DNA from: Dichetophora obliterata
Lineage: Eukaryota; Arthropoda; Insecta; Diptera; Sciomyzidae
DNA: 64,000 nucleotides
Assembly (NCBI GenBank): GCA_963920525.1
Contig: OY986439.1
Coordinates: 19,143,319-19,207,318, forward strand
Reading direction: 5' to 3'
Part shown: piece by piece, positions 47,696 through 59,566 of the stretch
Position numbering within the stretch: the stretch's first letter is position 1
Layout: each line of letters begins with the position of its first letter
Made by a program: the position numbers and the translations under genes
Notes under the pieces: generated by a model
Databases searched by the model: none
Told to the model about the DNA's origin: nothing
The model's input: only the letters and a program-made list of their open reading frames with translations

Positions 47696-48370
47696 CTCAT
47701 AAAGTTATGATTTATTTACAAAACTTTGTATTTGCTATTTGCTCAAATGTATTAATAATTAAATAAACAAATTTTCTCTGAGTGTAAAGTTTTTTGATTT
47801 TTTCCCCCAATGCAACAGCCCCATAAAAATGTATTCATATTGCATAAAGACTAGTTATTGTGGGACTCTGCTTGCATTTCAGGACGGTAAGATCGCTTGG
47901 AGCTACGTATTAAATCATAATTTTTCGCGTAGAGCTTTACATTAAAATACATAACTTTTGCAATTTTTAAGTCCACCCAAAAGTTAAGTATTCTAAATTT
48001 GCGCAAGACTTGGGGCTATCAGTATAAATTTTTTCAAGTTTTTAAAAAATGGTGTTTTTTTAAAAATCGTTTTTTTTTTTAAAAATGATTTTTTTTTAAA
48101 TGAATTTTGGATTTTTTTGGAACGTCAATATTATTATACGCATGCCTACAAATTTCCATTAATCTATCTCTTTTCAGTTTTGAAATATGCAGAAATAATG
48201 AAACGCGTTCCTTTTTTTTATTTATGCCGTAAAAGCTACAAAAATCTTCGGATTTTGCTAAAATCGAACAGTTATGTCTTTTTTTAGTTCCTCTACCGAC
48301 CCTGAAAATTTGAAAAAATCGGAGACCTCAAGTCCGGATTGTGGCCGATTTGACATGGAATGCCCCATAT

Positions 48371-51176
48371 ACTTAATAGATATAAATTTTAATCAATTTT
48401 GGCATTCTACCAAATGTGCCTCATTGGAATCATTCCTTTTGAATTGTTACTACATTCACAAAACTAACAAGTAATTAAATTTTCGTTTGTCTTATTTATT
48501 TAAATTTTCTATGAAACGTAGGAACTATTTACGTGAATTAAATTTATACATTATCTTAACTGAACAAAGTTGATCAGGGGTATTAAATAAAATAAAAAAA
48601 GATAAATATATGAAAGATGTAAGACGATTCTCCAGTGATGAAAATATTGCATTCGTTACCCAGCAGCGGTTAACGTTTTGCTATTAGATGAAGAAGATGT
48701 ATAAAACTTGCAAAATTGAAAATTTTGGATTCATCTTCAGCTTTAAAAATGACCTATCGATGGCGAATTTTTTACATGACACAATAAACTGTTGGAATAC
48801 ATTGTAATTTTTGTAAACAAAGTGAACAACAAGCCGGTAAGAATTCTTTGCAACGATCACCACCGGCTTTTTCGTCGGTGTCAACAGTCGTTGCCGTTTT
48901 GTTTTCGCTTAGCGAGCATGTATACATAAGAACACGTGGTAGTTATATTTTTTAGTTTCGTGTCGTTTCGTTACGTGCCGCAAGTGGGCAGAGACCTTTA
49001 CTCAATAAATTCAATCAATCAGTTTTTTAATTGCTGATATATTCTTTGACTTTTTCCCATTAAAAAAAGTAATGCATTCGAAAACTGCTTTAAAGTTTTA
49101 TCCAGTTAACAATCGTTAACAATCGTTAAGAAATGAAATGAACAGTTAGGAAGTGTATTTATTTTGAAGTCAATGAATGTTTTCATCTTTCCAACACTGC
49201 TCAAAAGCTTTTTTTATTACAGCAACTTTCTCTGAAATAATATGTATTTTGGTCTAGGCTTATTTTACAATACATGGCCGTTCATAAATATTGACAACAT
49301 TTTTGTTAATCTCAGTAGGTGGCAACTCTTAACAACACTTATTCATGTCATGACACAAGGCGACATCAATCGCTTTTATGTCGGATTTAAAGTGCGTTTA
49401 GTTGGAGTTTCCGCCTCGAGTTCAAACCAAGTGATTGACTGATGAAGCACGTGCTGCTTGACTTGATCCACACTTTGGCACCTCTTAGCTGATCTCTAGA
49501 CCATGATCTGACCGCACTGCCAAAGTTGGCTGCATAGCGTCATGATGATATGTGCTCCTTGTGGCTTAGAAATTGATTTAGCGTGTGCCATGTGTTTAAT
49601 GGCCCATGAATAAAGGTATTAAATTTTTTCCATACGCTTTTCTCCAAGTTTTTATTCTGTGTTTTATTGCTGTTGCTATTGTTGTTGTAATGTTTACCTG
49701 ACTAAACACTGAATCGTTAAAGACAAATCGTTAAATCATTTATAAACTCGAGAGTGCGTTCCGTTATTCCTAGTTAACATTTCGAAATGAAGTGTTTGCA
49801 CATGATTTGTTGCTATTAAAAATGTGTCGCGGATTTAATACTTAACTATGATGCATCTACAAGAGATACTTTTTTTCTTACCAATCTGGCAGCACTACCA
49901 CTTATGATATTCTGAAAATTTTCTAATCGTTACTTAATGCAAATCCTTACTTTGAGCGCGTGTTATCCACACTTAATGGGCGTGGAGCTGGCAGCACTGG
50001 CAGCTGCTGCTGTTGTTGGTTTTGCTGCTGCTGTTGCTGCTGCTACTACTTGCATTGCCACCGTCGATTATTTATCGATTGATTTTGGCGATTAACGCGT
50101 TGGTCGGTCGAGTCACTTGATTAAACTTCTTGAATTGCTTTCGCAGAATTAACTCAATTAAACTGGTGTTTTCTAGTTGTCGTTGCTGTTGTTGTTGTTG
50201 TTGCTCGATTGATTTGTGCTCTGCAGTACATCGCAAGCTATTGTTGTTGTTGTTGTTGTTGTTATTATTTTTATGATGTTGCCCTGCAACACATGCAGTC
50301 AGGCAACGCAACATGAGGATTTTTGGTGTGCAGCATGTTGCTGTCTGTTCTAAAGTTGTTTGTTGAGTTTAATGTTGCTGTTGTCTTTGTTGTTTATGCT
50401 GATGTTGTTGTTGTTGTTACAGCTCCTATATTGATGTCATAATTTATTTTGCGATCTATTTCTTGTTATTTGCTTCTTCTCCAGCTACTGCCAATAGCTA
50501 TACCACATGTCTTTCCTCCTGTCTGTCCTTTTCTCGTATGTTCTTCTTTTCATTTATTTTGACATATTTTCTATTGACAGCAGCTTAATGGATTAACATT
50601 TGTTTATGTCAAGCTGGCTTTGCTGCGTATACTTCATAAATTGTTTGAATTTTCTTAAAAGTTCTGTGAAGGACAAAAAATATTGAGTGGGCTTCCTGAC
50701 TTTATGCAACCTAGTAAAAGACTGGAAAAAGTACACTGTACACAAATTTTGGTCAAATAAAATGATAAGGGCACATTTTCATGGCAAATTTTAAACTTTG
50801 ACCACTACTTTTGAGGGAACATTTTTAACTGGGTCAAAAAATAACCTTGAAAAAGGATGCTAAAGGGTTAAAATATTTTACAAGAATATATCCTTTTCTA
50901 TTTACAATGTAATATAATATATTTTAAAGCTTTCTTACTCTTTATTTTAGTAAATTGCTATAGTTGGTGTAAGTTTATAGTCATATTAAAACTTACTCAG
51001 ACGTAAACTGTTAAAACGCCAGTACACATGTTTTTTTTTCCTCTAATAGAATATGTTGATTAAAGCATGTAGTTTATTTGGTTGTTGGACTATCTAAGAA
51101 ACGAAAAAAATAGTCATCAATGTAAAATATTTGTCTACATAGATCTCACTTATTCACTGAGGATAAAATGTACGGA
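48371..51176. other. Mostly unique non-coding DNA with opa-type tracts
   Basis: 48605-48680 (GTGATGAAAATATTGCATTC; TTACCCAGCAGCGGTTAACG) matches the LINE C-terminal coding region at 34905-34960, so a LINE scrap is present. 49985-50420 is rich in GCTGCTGTTGTTG and (GTT)n tracts (for example 50240-50265), typical of fly regulatory or intronic DNA. Glutamine/asparagine frames on the minus strand here are repeat artefacts. No gene called. Confidence 0.45.
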
Positions 51177-51184
51177 CTGACTAC

Positions 51185-52826
51185 TAGGGAGTCCAATCCC
51201 AGAAGCTTTTCTCGATCCCGGGATCCCGGGATTAGTTCGGGATTGAAAATTTTAAGAAGTAATAATTCAAAACGTTTTTAATACAATTTTTTTTTATTTA
51301 TTACTTGAAAGTAAAAAATGTAAATTAATTAATTTATAATGTAACAAAAACAAAACACTTTAAGGGTATTCACAATTGCGTTGTTTTCAGTGTAGTTTAA
51401 AAGCCCGTGGTATTGATACCACACTTTCCCGAGCTGTTTTTATATGTTTTCTTGTTTTACATGAAATCGTTAAAAACCAAAAGTGTGGTAATTTTAAATA
51501 GCAATAAAATGTTTAACGAACGTGGTTTCTAAAGTTTCATAAACAACTGATGGTTAGCAGTTTTTTTCTAATTGCAAAAATGAAAGAAGCTCAAAATGCA
51601 AGTTAAACTTTTGTATGCCATAAAGTAATTAAATATATCAAATTGGATAGTTAATTTATTTGTATAGTAACGAAAAGATATAGTGGGAGGTTCTCAACCA
51701 CAAATTTTATTTGAAAGGGTGCTCATATTGTGATTTTCAACTATTGCAAAAAATAAAACCATACTACTATACCACACAATTGTGAATACCCTCATTGTTA
51801 ATAAAAACAAAAAACATAAATAGTATTAATGACTAGCACATTGTATTAATTTAACCCTTTCAAGGGATTTGCCAAATATATTGGACACGTCAGAAAGTCA
51901 TTTTTATATGTATTTATTTTGCAAAGCTTTTTTTAAATCACATCGTTTGGTTCTATGAAGAAAAGATGAACGAACGTGTTAAAAATGAGTTAAGAGCTAT
52001 ATTTGACATTAAAGTCAGTTGAAAAATTTGTTTGGCCTATTTTATAAGAAAACATCAACCGGACAAAAATACAATGTATGTTTTTTTATCTTTTTATGGT
52101 TTTAATGATAAGAATATTAAGAGGGTTTAAAAAACAAAGGTCTTAAGGGTTGAGAAACCTTTAAAAGATTAAAAAAAAACTGTGCCGAACAGGAGCAAAA
52201 CAATTTTTTCTTTGTACAAGCTTATCAAACGAAAGCGCAGGTTAAAATGAAAGGTATATTTTTTTATCTTGAAAGGGCCTAAAATTACCTCAAAAGAAAT
52301 TATTTTGTACTTAGTTTAGCCTAGCCATTGAAAGGGTTCAAGAACAAAAAATTTAAAAAAAAGACAGAACAGTTTAAGGTATTACTATAAAAATGTTACA
52401 TTTTTTTTGTGCACTGTCTTCATATTTTTTTTTGTGTTTAAGGCAAACTAAAGTTGGAAAAGACTTTTCCAATTACAATTTTTGGTTTTAATTATTTTTA
52501 AAGTATCGTATAGTTATTAATATCTGACACTTTTTAAATACATAGCTGATTTCCCGATGTTGCAAATTCTTTTCAGACTTTGCAAAGTCTTTGCTCCAGT
52601 GATTCACAATCATCGTGTTAGCAATCTTTTTCAGCCTCAATAAAAGGCTCTATATTCAAATCAAGATTCTATATTCATATCAACTTAAAATGAAATGTTT
52701 GCATTTACACGAATATTTGTAATAGAAATTTTTTATATAAAAATCCCGGGATCCAGGAAAGACAATCCCTGGATTTAAAAGGGCTTAAATCGTCCCGATT
52801 TCGGGATCCCGGGATTGACTTCCCTA
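51185..52826. mobile_element. hAT-like non-autonomous element, 1.64 kb
   Basis: Ends TAGGGAGTCCAATCCC and GGGATTGACTTCCCTA are inverted. Just inside lie GATCCCGGGATCCCGGGATT (left) and TTTCGGGATCCCGGGATTG (right). Flanks CTGACTAC (51177-51184) and CTGCCTAC (52827-52834) form an 8-bp duplication with one mismatch. Nested inside is a 430-bp inverted repeat unit (51362-51792) with ends AGGGTATTCACAATTG and CAATTGTGAATACCCT. No transposase. Confidence 0.75.
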
Positions 52827-52834
52827 CTGCCTAC

Positions 52835-54480
52835 ATAAATTTATGCACTCACGACATAAGCTTATGTACTCACGTTATACATTGCTACACCCATAAGTTT
52901 TGCTATTTTTTTATATTGTTTCATTGATTTTCTTATGTCTACTTTGCAAACGGCCGTAATGTCCGAAACAAGAATGACAGAGGGTCCATGGACATTATGT
53001 CCAAATAAAAAAATTACCAAAGTTCTGTGAGCTGTAGTTATTTCTAAAGTCGTTGCAACTATTCTAATTTTATCTACAATTGTTTCTACTTTTAACTTGA
53101 AAAATATATTTTTACTGGCCTCTTAACTTTGTTGTGCATCTTTCAACTCCTTCATTGAAAGTTGTTGGTGCATTTGCCAAAAATATAGTTTGGTATTCCA
53201 AATTCCTTTCATAAAAACATTTAAGGCCTTGCTTTCGAATGTTCTAAAATCTTTTCTCTGAACTGTGATATATTTTATAAGGATTTATAGGATTATATAT
53301 ATTATATATATAGGATTATATATTTTATAGGATTTTATTTTATTCACACTGACTTGGGTATTTGTAAATTGAGTACTTTTGATTATTGTGAGCACCCAAA
53401 AAAACTCGCCGCAGTTCTCATCAGTCATTTCAGGCGAGTTGTGCATGACAAGAAATATAGCGAAATAGAGCTTAATTCGGGATAGAACTAGGATTGTATC
53501 AGAAATAATTTCACAAAAAATCTCGAATTAGATTGCAATGCTGATTTTTAAAATATTTACAAGGATGTAGTTTGGAATCTAGAGTAAATTCAATCATATT
53601 AGAGCAATACGCAATCTTGTGGAAATAGTCGTGCATCATAGCATTTGCAAATTAGTAGATTATATTTTTACTATACACTAAAAAAATATTCAGAGATGTA
53701 CTTACTACGCTTTTGCAAATATGCAACACTTATATTTCCTAAAATACTAAAAACCCATAGCTGGAGTTCACGATCTAGCGCAAATGGACTTGCATGAGTG
53801 CATTTTGAAAATATTATTGCATATATATATCTGCATAAAACTAACAAACTATACACATTTTCAACTGCTCCGTTCTTGCAAAAATGCACCACTGAAAATC
53901 TTCAAAATACTTTTGAATAATCTGCACGAAGCTTCGGAAATATTGGTAAAAAATATGGTCGCGTATTTGGCAGTGGTCGCTGTTTCATTTAATATGCACA
54001 TTTCATTTAGCAAAACACAAATATTTTACAAAATTTCTGCATAAAATTGCACTGATTATTTATTTTTTTTTTACACATCAGCTGTGTTTAGTTTTGTAAG
54101 AAGTGTTTTGTAAGAAGAGCAACACAAAAAAAAACTGTTCACAATTGATAGCAAATCCTTGCAATTGCATAATAATGCAATCTTGTGCAAGTAAGATCGT
54201 GAACTTTCCAATAGTTTTTAATTACTATACATATACAATACTGAATCACAAACTGACAGCTGACAGCTGGTAAAAAAAGTAAAGGCAGTAAAAAACTACT
54301 ATGGAATATAAATTAATTAGAAAAAAAATTTGCATAAAATATTTCATACCTTCGTTGAATAAAATTTGACTGGCAGCTTCGTCTATTTAAGAGCCCATTA
54401 ATTGTGCCTCAAAGCTTTTTTTTCAATATAAAACTTATTTAAGCAAAATTTACAGTACAAAAAAAAAATTGAATTTTAAC
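52835..54480. other. AT-rich stretch with a partial duplication
   Basis: Segments near 53705-53820 and 53870-53990 share TTTTGCAAATATGCAAC/TTCTTGCAAAAATGCACC-type sequence in direct orientation, an old duplication. A (TATA)-rich run lies at 53295-53330. No gene or element ends that I can fix. Confidence 0.4.
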
Positions 54481-54489
54481 AAGTGTTGC

Positions 54490-55690
54490 AAAGTAAACAG
54501 AAAAAGAGTGTTCAAAATTGATGGGTATTTTTTACAAATGAACAAATGAACAAATGAAGAAATATATTTCTTAAAAATTGATGTGTTTTTTTTGCAAATG
54601 AACAAATTTCCAATCTGAAATACAAAAGATTGTGAATTGCCCTATTAATTCAGTAACATAACAATAGCTGCGTTCCTTTCGCCTTAACCCTAATCCTACT
54701 GCGTCCTTTTGTAACGTTTCCCACTGCGATGTAACTTTGAGTCACACATGCAAAAAAAAATAAAAAATAACGGTTAATGCAACGAAATTTATGTTACTCT
54801 GAATTTGAAGAAAATTAATTCATTTGAGAATACAAATGCGCTTCAATGAAAAAAAATACGGGTTTAATAGTTACAATATTTTTAAAATCAAATGTGATCC
54901 AAAGAAACACCGCAGTAGGATTAGGGTTAATATAATCGCTATAACAAATTTTCTCAAAGGAACGGCAAGAAAAACGACTCGTAGAGGGCACAACCGTTGC
55001 AGTCAAAATTAAATTAAAACAAGCAATCATGATACAATAAATATTAGGTGTCATGAGAACGTGTGTTGTTCAAAACTGTTGTGAACTGTTATGGTAGCAA
55101 AACCTTAGTGAACGATGTTTTTCTCTGAATGTGTTTTACTCTAAACGTCAGAAAAAGTGTACATTATTTAATTTAATTATTAATATTAAGCAATTATATA
55201 AATAATTTAAGTGCAATTCTTGGCTCCGCTGAATGCGTCCAATGTGTGTGACACAAGCGGTTTGTTTTGTTTTATTTTGTTTAACACTCGATGGTCGCAG
55301 CTCGTGAGAAAATAGGTAGCTGTCATGGCTACCTAATAGTCATTGTATCAAACAAACAAATAATTCAAAAACTGAAATGACAGCTAATAAAAATATACAG
55401 GTGCGGCCCCTGTGTTTCAAATTTTTTAAAGGCTATATCACAATTTTATATGGATAGCAAAAATAATCCTATTTGTTATACGATTATTATTTTTGTTTTT
55501 GCTTTGCATGTAAAAAAAAATAATTTGGATTATTTTGAAGCAATTGGAACGCAGCTATTGTTATGAGCATTAAACGATATATAGTTTGCATTTTTTTAGA
55601 GCAAATTGCACCTAAAAATTCCTTTCTAAAACTTCCAATTTAGGTGGCAACGCCAATTGCTATTCGCTGATAAGATTCGATTCCTTATAA
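54490..55690. repeat. Repeat E copy 1, split by a MITE
   Basis: 54530-54660 and 55565-55690 together match 57160-57430 in inverted orientation. Shared blocks are GATTGTGAATTGCCCT with AAGAAATATATTTCTTAAAA, and GCATTTTTTTAGAGCAAATT with CCAATTTAGGTGGCAACG. In the second copy the two parts are contiguous, giving an empty-site view of the MITE at 54659-55565. Confidence 0.75.
54659..55565. mobile_element. MITE with ATAACAATAGCTGCGTTCC ends
   Basis: The 19-bp left end (from 54659) is the reverse complement of the right end GGAACGCAGCTATTGTTAT. A further internal hairpin pairs TTAACCCTAATCCTACTGCG (about 54684) with CGCAGTAGGATTAGGGTTAA (about 54911). The empty site is inferred from 57290-57320. 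The target duplication is unclear. No ORF over 80 codons. Confidence 0.65.
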
Positions 55691-55838
55691 TTGGCTCTGT
55701 TTCATGAAGATTGATAGTTAAATACACCATAACTTACACCCAACACTTAGGTCTCAGTTCAATACCCATAAAAATGTCAATTCCCACAATCACTGGAGTA
55801 AGTATGCAAGTAACAGCCGATAAAACTTAAATATTAAT

Positions 55839-56210
55839 ATGCAAAATTTGTATGGAATGAGACTCGTCGAAAGGTATTACTTCCGCTTTGTCGTATGCAC
55901 CTTCATTATCGCAACCACTCCAGCGACTGCAAAGGCGAAACTGGCAGCACTGAAGTGGCAAACCACACTCATACGTCATTGTGCATCAATTCCAAACCGC
56001 ACTGCAACCTTCAAGATTATGCTACTACCATCAGCCTACAGCATTAATTTGCAGCTTCCATGCGTTGACAACCAAAAGCTTCATAATGATGAATGCCACC
56101 AGCATCATCACATCTACTCGAGGACCGAAAAAGCAAAGCCTAACAAAGCGTTCACTAGTTTGTTGCCACCAAATTTGTCATTCTTCAATGAGCGTCAATT
56201 GTTTTGTTGA
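55839..56210 (+). CDS. 123-codon open frame of unknown status
   Basis: Starts MQNLYGMRLVERYYFRFVVC, with a hydrophobic stretch (residues 16-30, FRFVVCTFIIATTPATA) that could act as a signal peptide, and ends with NERQLFC. The frame lies in one of the few GC-balanced, repeat-poor patches of the window. I recognise no family; length and composition alone do not prove a gene. An overlapping 91-codon frame at 55981 shows the region is generally stop-poor. A chance frame is about as likely as a real small secreted protein. Confidence 0.15.
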   Translation: MQNLYGMRLVERYYFRFVVCTFIIATTPATAKAKLAALKWQTTLIRHCASIPNRTATFKIMLLPSAYSINLQLPCVDNQKLHNDECHQHHHIYSRTEKAKPNKAFTSLLPPNLSFFNERQLFC

Positions 56211-57155
56211 CACGCTAGAATTTGTGCCGACAGTAGGAACCGATTGTCATGAATGATGGTGAATGGTAAATGGTAAATGGTAAATGCTGAATTGGCTTAA
56301 AGTGTTTAAATTTGATGGTTACCAGTTTCTTGACAGCTGCTGATAATTTAGTTATTTTGCGCTAATGTGGCGTTGCAGTATGAAGTGAAGAAGTTGCAAT
56401 TGATGGTCTTTGTATTTAATCGACCGTGTGAAGACGAAGATAATTTTATAAAATATGCTCAAAAAGAAAATTGTTGAAAGATTTGACAGAGTGATTATTA
56501 TGCAGAATGCTTTCATGAGTTGTAAAGAAAACTAACCTTGAAAAATTTGTACTAAAACTTAAAATTATCACGTTACAAGTGAATGTTGAGATGTGGCTTG
56601 CACATGCCTGCCAGTGTTGCCGGATTTTTTTAAACAAAATGAAAAAAAAAAATCAAAATAAATTTTGACAAATTGTTGGGAAACAAATGAAGCTAAGTCA
56701 ATGTTATAACATAGTATGCTTTAATAAATTTATTAAAACTGTTTTGTTCTCTTAAATATATAGTAATTTATAGTAAAAATATAATATGATATAATAATAC
56801 ATAATAATTTTTTAAAATTATAAAATGTTAAATCGTAGATTGTCCATAAGAATTTATGCTACAATGTGGCAACACCTTTGATTTGTCGATTTCTTGAGAA
56901 CAATAATTGATGAAGACAAATGATTAATGACAAAGTTAAGGCGGTGATTTATGGCAAATACTAACGGTAGCTAAATTTTTATTTGCACAAGTTATGAGTC
57001 GAGTGGAAAAAATTCGATTTTTCTCGCTTATTGCATCATTATGGGCTTATAGAATATCTTTTAAAGCACCTTAAAGTAGTCAAAAGATCTTGATGAAATT
57101 TTTTTTTAAATTCTGACTACAGGATTGCCAACTGTCAATCTTTCTGAAACAGAGT
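56211..57155. other. Non-coding stretch
   Basis: It contains a short AATGGTGAATGGTAAATGGT tetramer-like array (56255-56286) and AT-rich DNA with TAATA runs. Nothing else recognised. Confidence 0.5.
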
Positions 57156-57159
57156 CAAA

Positions 57160-57432
57160 TATGAGTAGATAAGAAATCGATCGAATCTTATCAGCGTATA
57201 GCAATTAGCGTTACCACCTAAATTGGAAATTTAAGAAAGGAATTTTTAGGTGCAATTTGCTCTAAAAAAATGCAAACTATATATCGTATAATGCTCCTAA
57301 CTTTGTTATGGTATTGAATTAGTAGGGAAATTCACAATCTTTTGTATTTGAGATTGGAAACTTGTTCATTTGCAAAACAAAAACACATCAATTTTTAAGA
57401 AATATATTTCTTCAACATGCAAATATACACAT
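57160..57432 (-). repeat. Repeat E copy 2 (uninterrupted)
   Basis: Inverted relative to 54530-55690 and without the 0.9-kb MITE found there. It is followed directly by the TTAG-type element at 57435. Confidence 0.75.
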
Positions 57433-57434
57433 TA

Positions 57435-57854
57435 GAGTAGGTCAATTTGTATGGATTAACAAAAATTCACCAAGCGGTTGTCGAAATCATAATCTACGAA
57501 GAATTCTAAGAAGGTTTGCCAAAGAAACCATGGGCCTTAAATCAAAACAGAGCCTTCCAATTTTTAAAGAGAAACTTTTCGTATTCTATATTTTTTAAAA
57601 AAATGCTTAAACTAGGATAAAAAAGAAAAACGTATAAGCAAATATATTCAAAATGGTCCAAAAATTGGAATGCTTTTTTTATGTTAAGTTCTGTTTCCTG
57701 TCCGCTCATAAAAATTAAAATAAACAATTTTTAGACCGAGTTGTAATACTTAACATTAAAGTACATAGGTACGTAAACTTTCATAACAAACGTTGCTAAA
57801 ATTTTAAAATTTTCGGATTACGATTTTTGCAACCGAGAAAAAATTTATCCACTC
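57435..57854. mobile_element. TTAG-ended element, copy 3
   Basis: Ends TTAGAGTAGGTCAATTTG (from 57432) and ATTTATCCACTCTAA (to 57857) match the termini at 12095-13099 and 16598-18166, with TA on both sides. The internal sequence includes AGAAACCATGGGCCTTAAAT, similar to AGGAACCATACCTCTATCGT in copy 1. The arms are only weakly inverted, so this copy is old or internally deleted. Confidence 0.6.
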
Positions 57855-57861
57855 TAACCCT

Positions 57862-58800
57862 GTAGTTCGCGGCATCATTCACGAACTTTTCGTGATGATT
57901 TCTTAAAGGAAGTTTTTGCTTGAGCTGCTGGATTTAAAAAAAATTCATACAAAATATAAGGCAAAGTAGCGGTTGTCAGCGCCTAACTTTTTCCACTCTA
58001 TTACAACAGCTTCAAGATATTCATGACTGTTGTAATTCGCCGAATCGTTGCGAGGCTAAACTGTAGAGTTCGCAAACTATCGATGACACTTTCGATAATA
58101 TCAATAATTTCACACTATCGTGACTATCGATATTTTTGGACTGATGGTTTTCGATAGTATTTAAATATTCATTGACACCACTGTTTAGGTGTCATTGCCA
58201 TTGCTGTTGAATTCGTTTCATTTTGACAATTTGGTATCAAACAATTTTTTCTGTTTTGTAGAGTGAAAGCTCAGGTGATATTTCTTATAAATGTATAAAT
58301 GTTGATTTGGAAGATGGGTGATAGCTAGTCAGAGGTTGAAATATGGAGTAGTTTCGGTGAAGATTTGTTTTAAATTTGCACAGCTCAAAACTGACGGAAA
58401 ACACGCTCGCAGGGAGACTATTCCAAGTGTGGTGGCGTCAGTCCATTACGAAATCAACATTACGTTGATTTCCAATAGAGTTGAGAGAGGATGAAATATT
58501 TTTACCCCCTATCAAATATATCACACGACGTTGAATACGGTCCAGAAGCACGTTTCAATTTTTATTCCTTGACGAATTTTCTTTATATATTTGTTTACTT
58601 TTCGTTTACGAAACATCCTCAATATTTCGATATTGGGTTCGTAAATCCCGACGTTTCTGCATTGCGTCTTGCACGAATTTGGAACATTTATATGAAATTT
58701 TCGTCAATGAAATGAACGGCCAAATCAGCATGTTTCTTCAAGGGTCAAGAAAAATCGTACATGATTCATTTGAGATTTCTTCAAGACTGGAACTACTGGG
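57862..58800 (+). repeat. Dispersed repeat B+A, copy 3 (interrupted)
   Basis: Block B (57862-58065) and block A (about 58468-58800) match the copy at 35142-35690 but are separated by about 400 bp. That spacer begins with an inverted repeat rich in ATCGATA (58077-58165; CTATCGAT on each side of the centre), which may be a separate insertion. Confidence 0.75.
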
Positions 58801-59194
58801 AATATACATAGTATATAGCTAAGTATATATTAGTGTGTATATTATGTTATTAATATAAAATATACATACATAAGTAGTAAATGTACGTACATGATTGTAA
58901 ATAAAAAAAAAACCAAAAAAACTACTGCGAAAAAATTCGTTCACTGTGTTTTTTTTCCTAAATTTACTGCGATCTACGAATTTTCAAGTCCGAACACTGA
59001 TACTTGGCGTCCATGGTTCATCAATATTCTCAGCCGCATTACCGAAATAATGAAGATATCACGTTTGCAGTAGTAAATTCGTAAAATTGAGTAGATTCTT
59101 TTCGAAAGTAAATTCACAGCACACGTAGCAGAAAATATTTTGATCGTTCTTTCACTGGGATTCTCACAGTCTTTTACTCATTTTAGTTTTTTTT

Positions 59195-59275
59195 TTAATA
59201 CATCAAAGAACCAAGGCATGCGCCTTATAAAAACAAGGTTTGATCTTTGACCTAAAAGGAAAGCGATAGATTATT
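59195..59275 (+). repeat. Inverted repeat F, left copy
   Basis: AAAGAACCAAGGCATGCGCC followed by TTATAAAAACAAGGTTTG and ending AAAGGAAAG recurs in inverted orientation at 62818-62905. These may be the terminal repeats of a 3.7-kb element or two opposed copies of one short repeat. Confidence 0.65.
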
Positions 59276-59493
59276 TAGAATAATTGATTGGAAGTGAATT
59301 ATTGATTAGGCGGAACAACCGTGAAAGACATTTTGAATTGCTTTTAAACGAGGCTAGTGTTTTCCAGCCCTTAGTTGTGCTCCTGTCTTTTAATTCCACA
59401 TTTTCCACAAATTATTTGTGGATTTTTAGTTTTCCATAATTCTAAATTATAAAATGTAGGAAAGAAAATGTAGAAAGAAAGTAAAAAGAACCA

Positions 59494-59566
59494 TGCCCGA
59501 GCTCGGATTCGAACGAGGGACCTCTGGGTTGATAGTCTAGCATACTCGCCACTAGAATACAAAGGC
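59494..59566 (-). tRNA. tRNA-like sequence, probably pseudogene or SINE head
   Basis: On the minus strand, 73 bases start GCCTTTGTATTCTAGTGGCG (A-box-like) and contain CGTTCGAATCC (B-box) at the expected distance, ending GCTCGGGCA. The layout aligns with an Asp-type tRNA and the anticodon position reads ATC. The acceptor stem pairs only partly and the anticodon stem has at least two mismatches, so a functional tRNA is unlikely. No CCA, intron or clear T-run terminator was used as evidence. It may be the RNA polymerase III promoter region of a tRNA-derived SINE. Confidence 0.5.

Larger units (their letters stand above)
39950..47760 (+). pseudogene. Spliced transposase-like gene of the outer element, frameshifted
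   Basis: Exons with good splice sites: 39950-40001 (MSPPRKKRCCNPFEIGG), 40109-40366 (C-rich zinc-finger-like, CRHQFQN...ICDTCRIKIG), 40608-40784, 40856-41652 and 46047 onward. Phases agree once a 1-nt loss in an A-run near 40310 is allowed for. Exon 4 has YRNDDNSRQLPGMKDFVTVS, GFSKFEELCPSECVLAG and CYEGNCKSCPDK. Exon 5 has TLDFAENYAFVVQE (D codon 46210), YFSDGAPQQYKN (D codon 46466) and GKGACDGVGGTLKRMARR (D codon 46589), then LTAAQLFEWA. Spaced acidic residues of this kind suggest an RNase-H-fold DDE/D transposase. Frameshifts near 40310, 41345 and in a T-run at 46362 kill it. I recall similar multi-copy, uncharacterised proteins in insects and cnidarians. Intron 4 and the last exon are split by insertions. 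Confidence 0.75.
37761..48366 (+). mobile_element. Outer long-TIR DNA transposon of a 10.6-kb nest
   Basis: The left end GGGGCATTCCATGTCAAATC is matched by GATTTGACATGGAATGCCCC at the right end. ATAT lies on both sides (37757-37760, 48367-48370), a 4-bp duplication. The inverted repeats are about 490 bp: 37761-37910 plus 39423-39762 on the left (split by a solo LTR) and 47888-48366 on the right; both arms contain CCAAGTCTTGCGCAAATTTA-type sequence. Removing nested insertions leaves about 4.0 kb containing one spliced gene on the plus strand. I cannot assign it to a named superfamily with confidence: the 4-bp duplication and long TIRs are compatible with Sola-like or other little-studied groups. 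Confidence 0.85.

Noticed and set aside
50072..50314. Asn/Gln-rich minus-strand frame
   Set aside because: Explained by (GTT)n and CTG tracts; no flanking coding signal.
54684..54704. TTAACCCTAATCC as telomere-type repeat
   Set aside because: A single occurrence with an inverted partner inside a MITE, not a tandem array.
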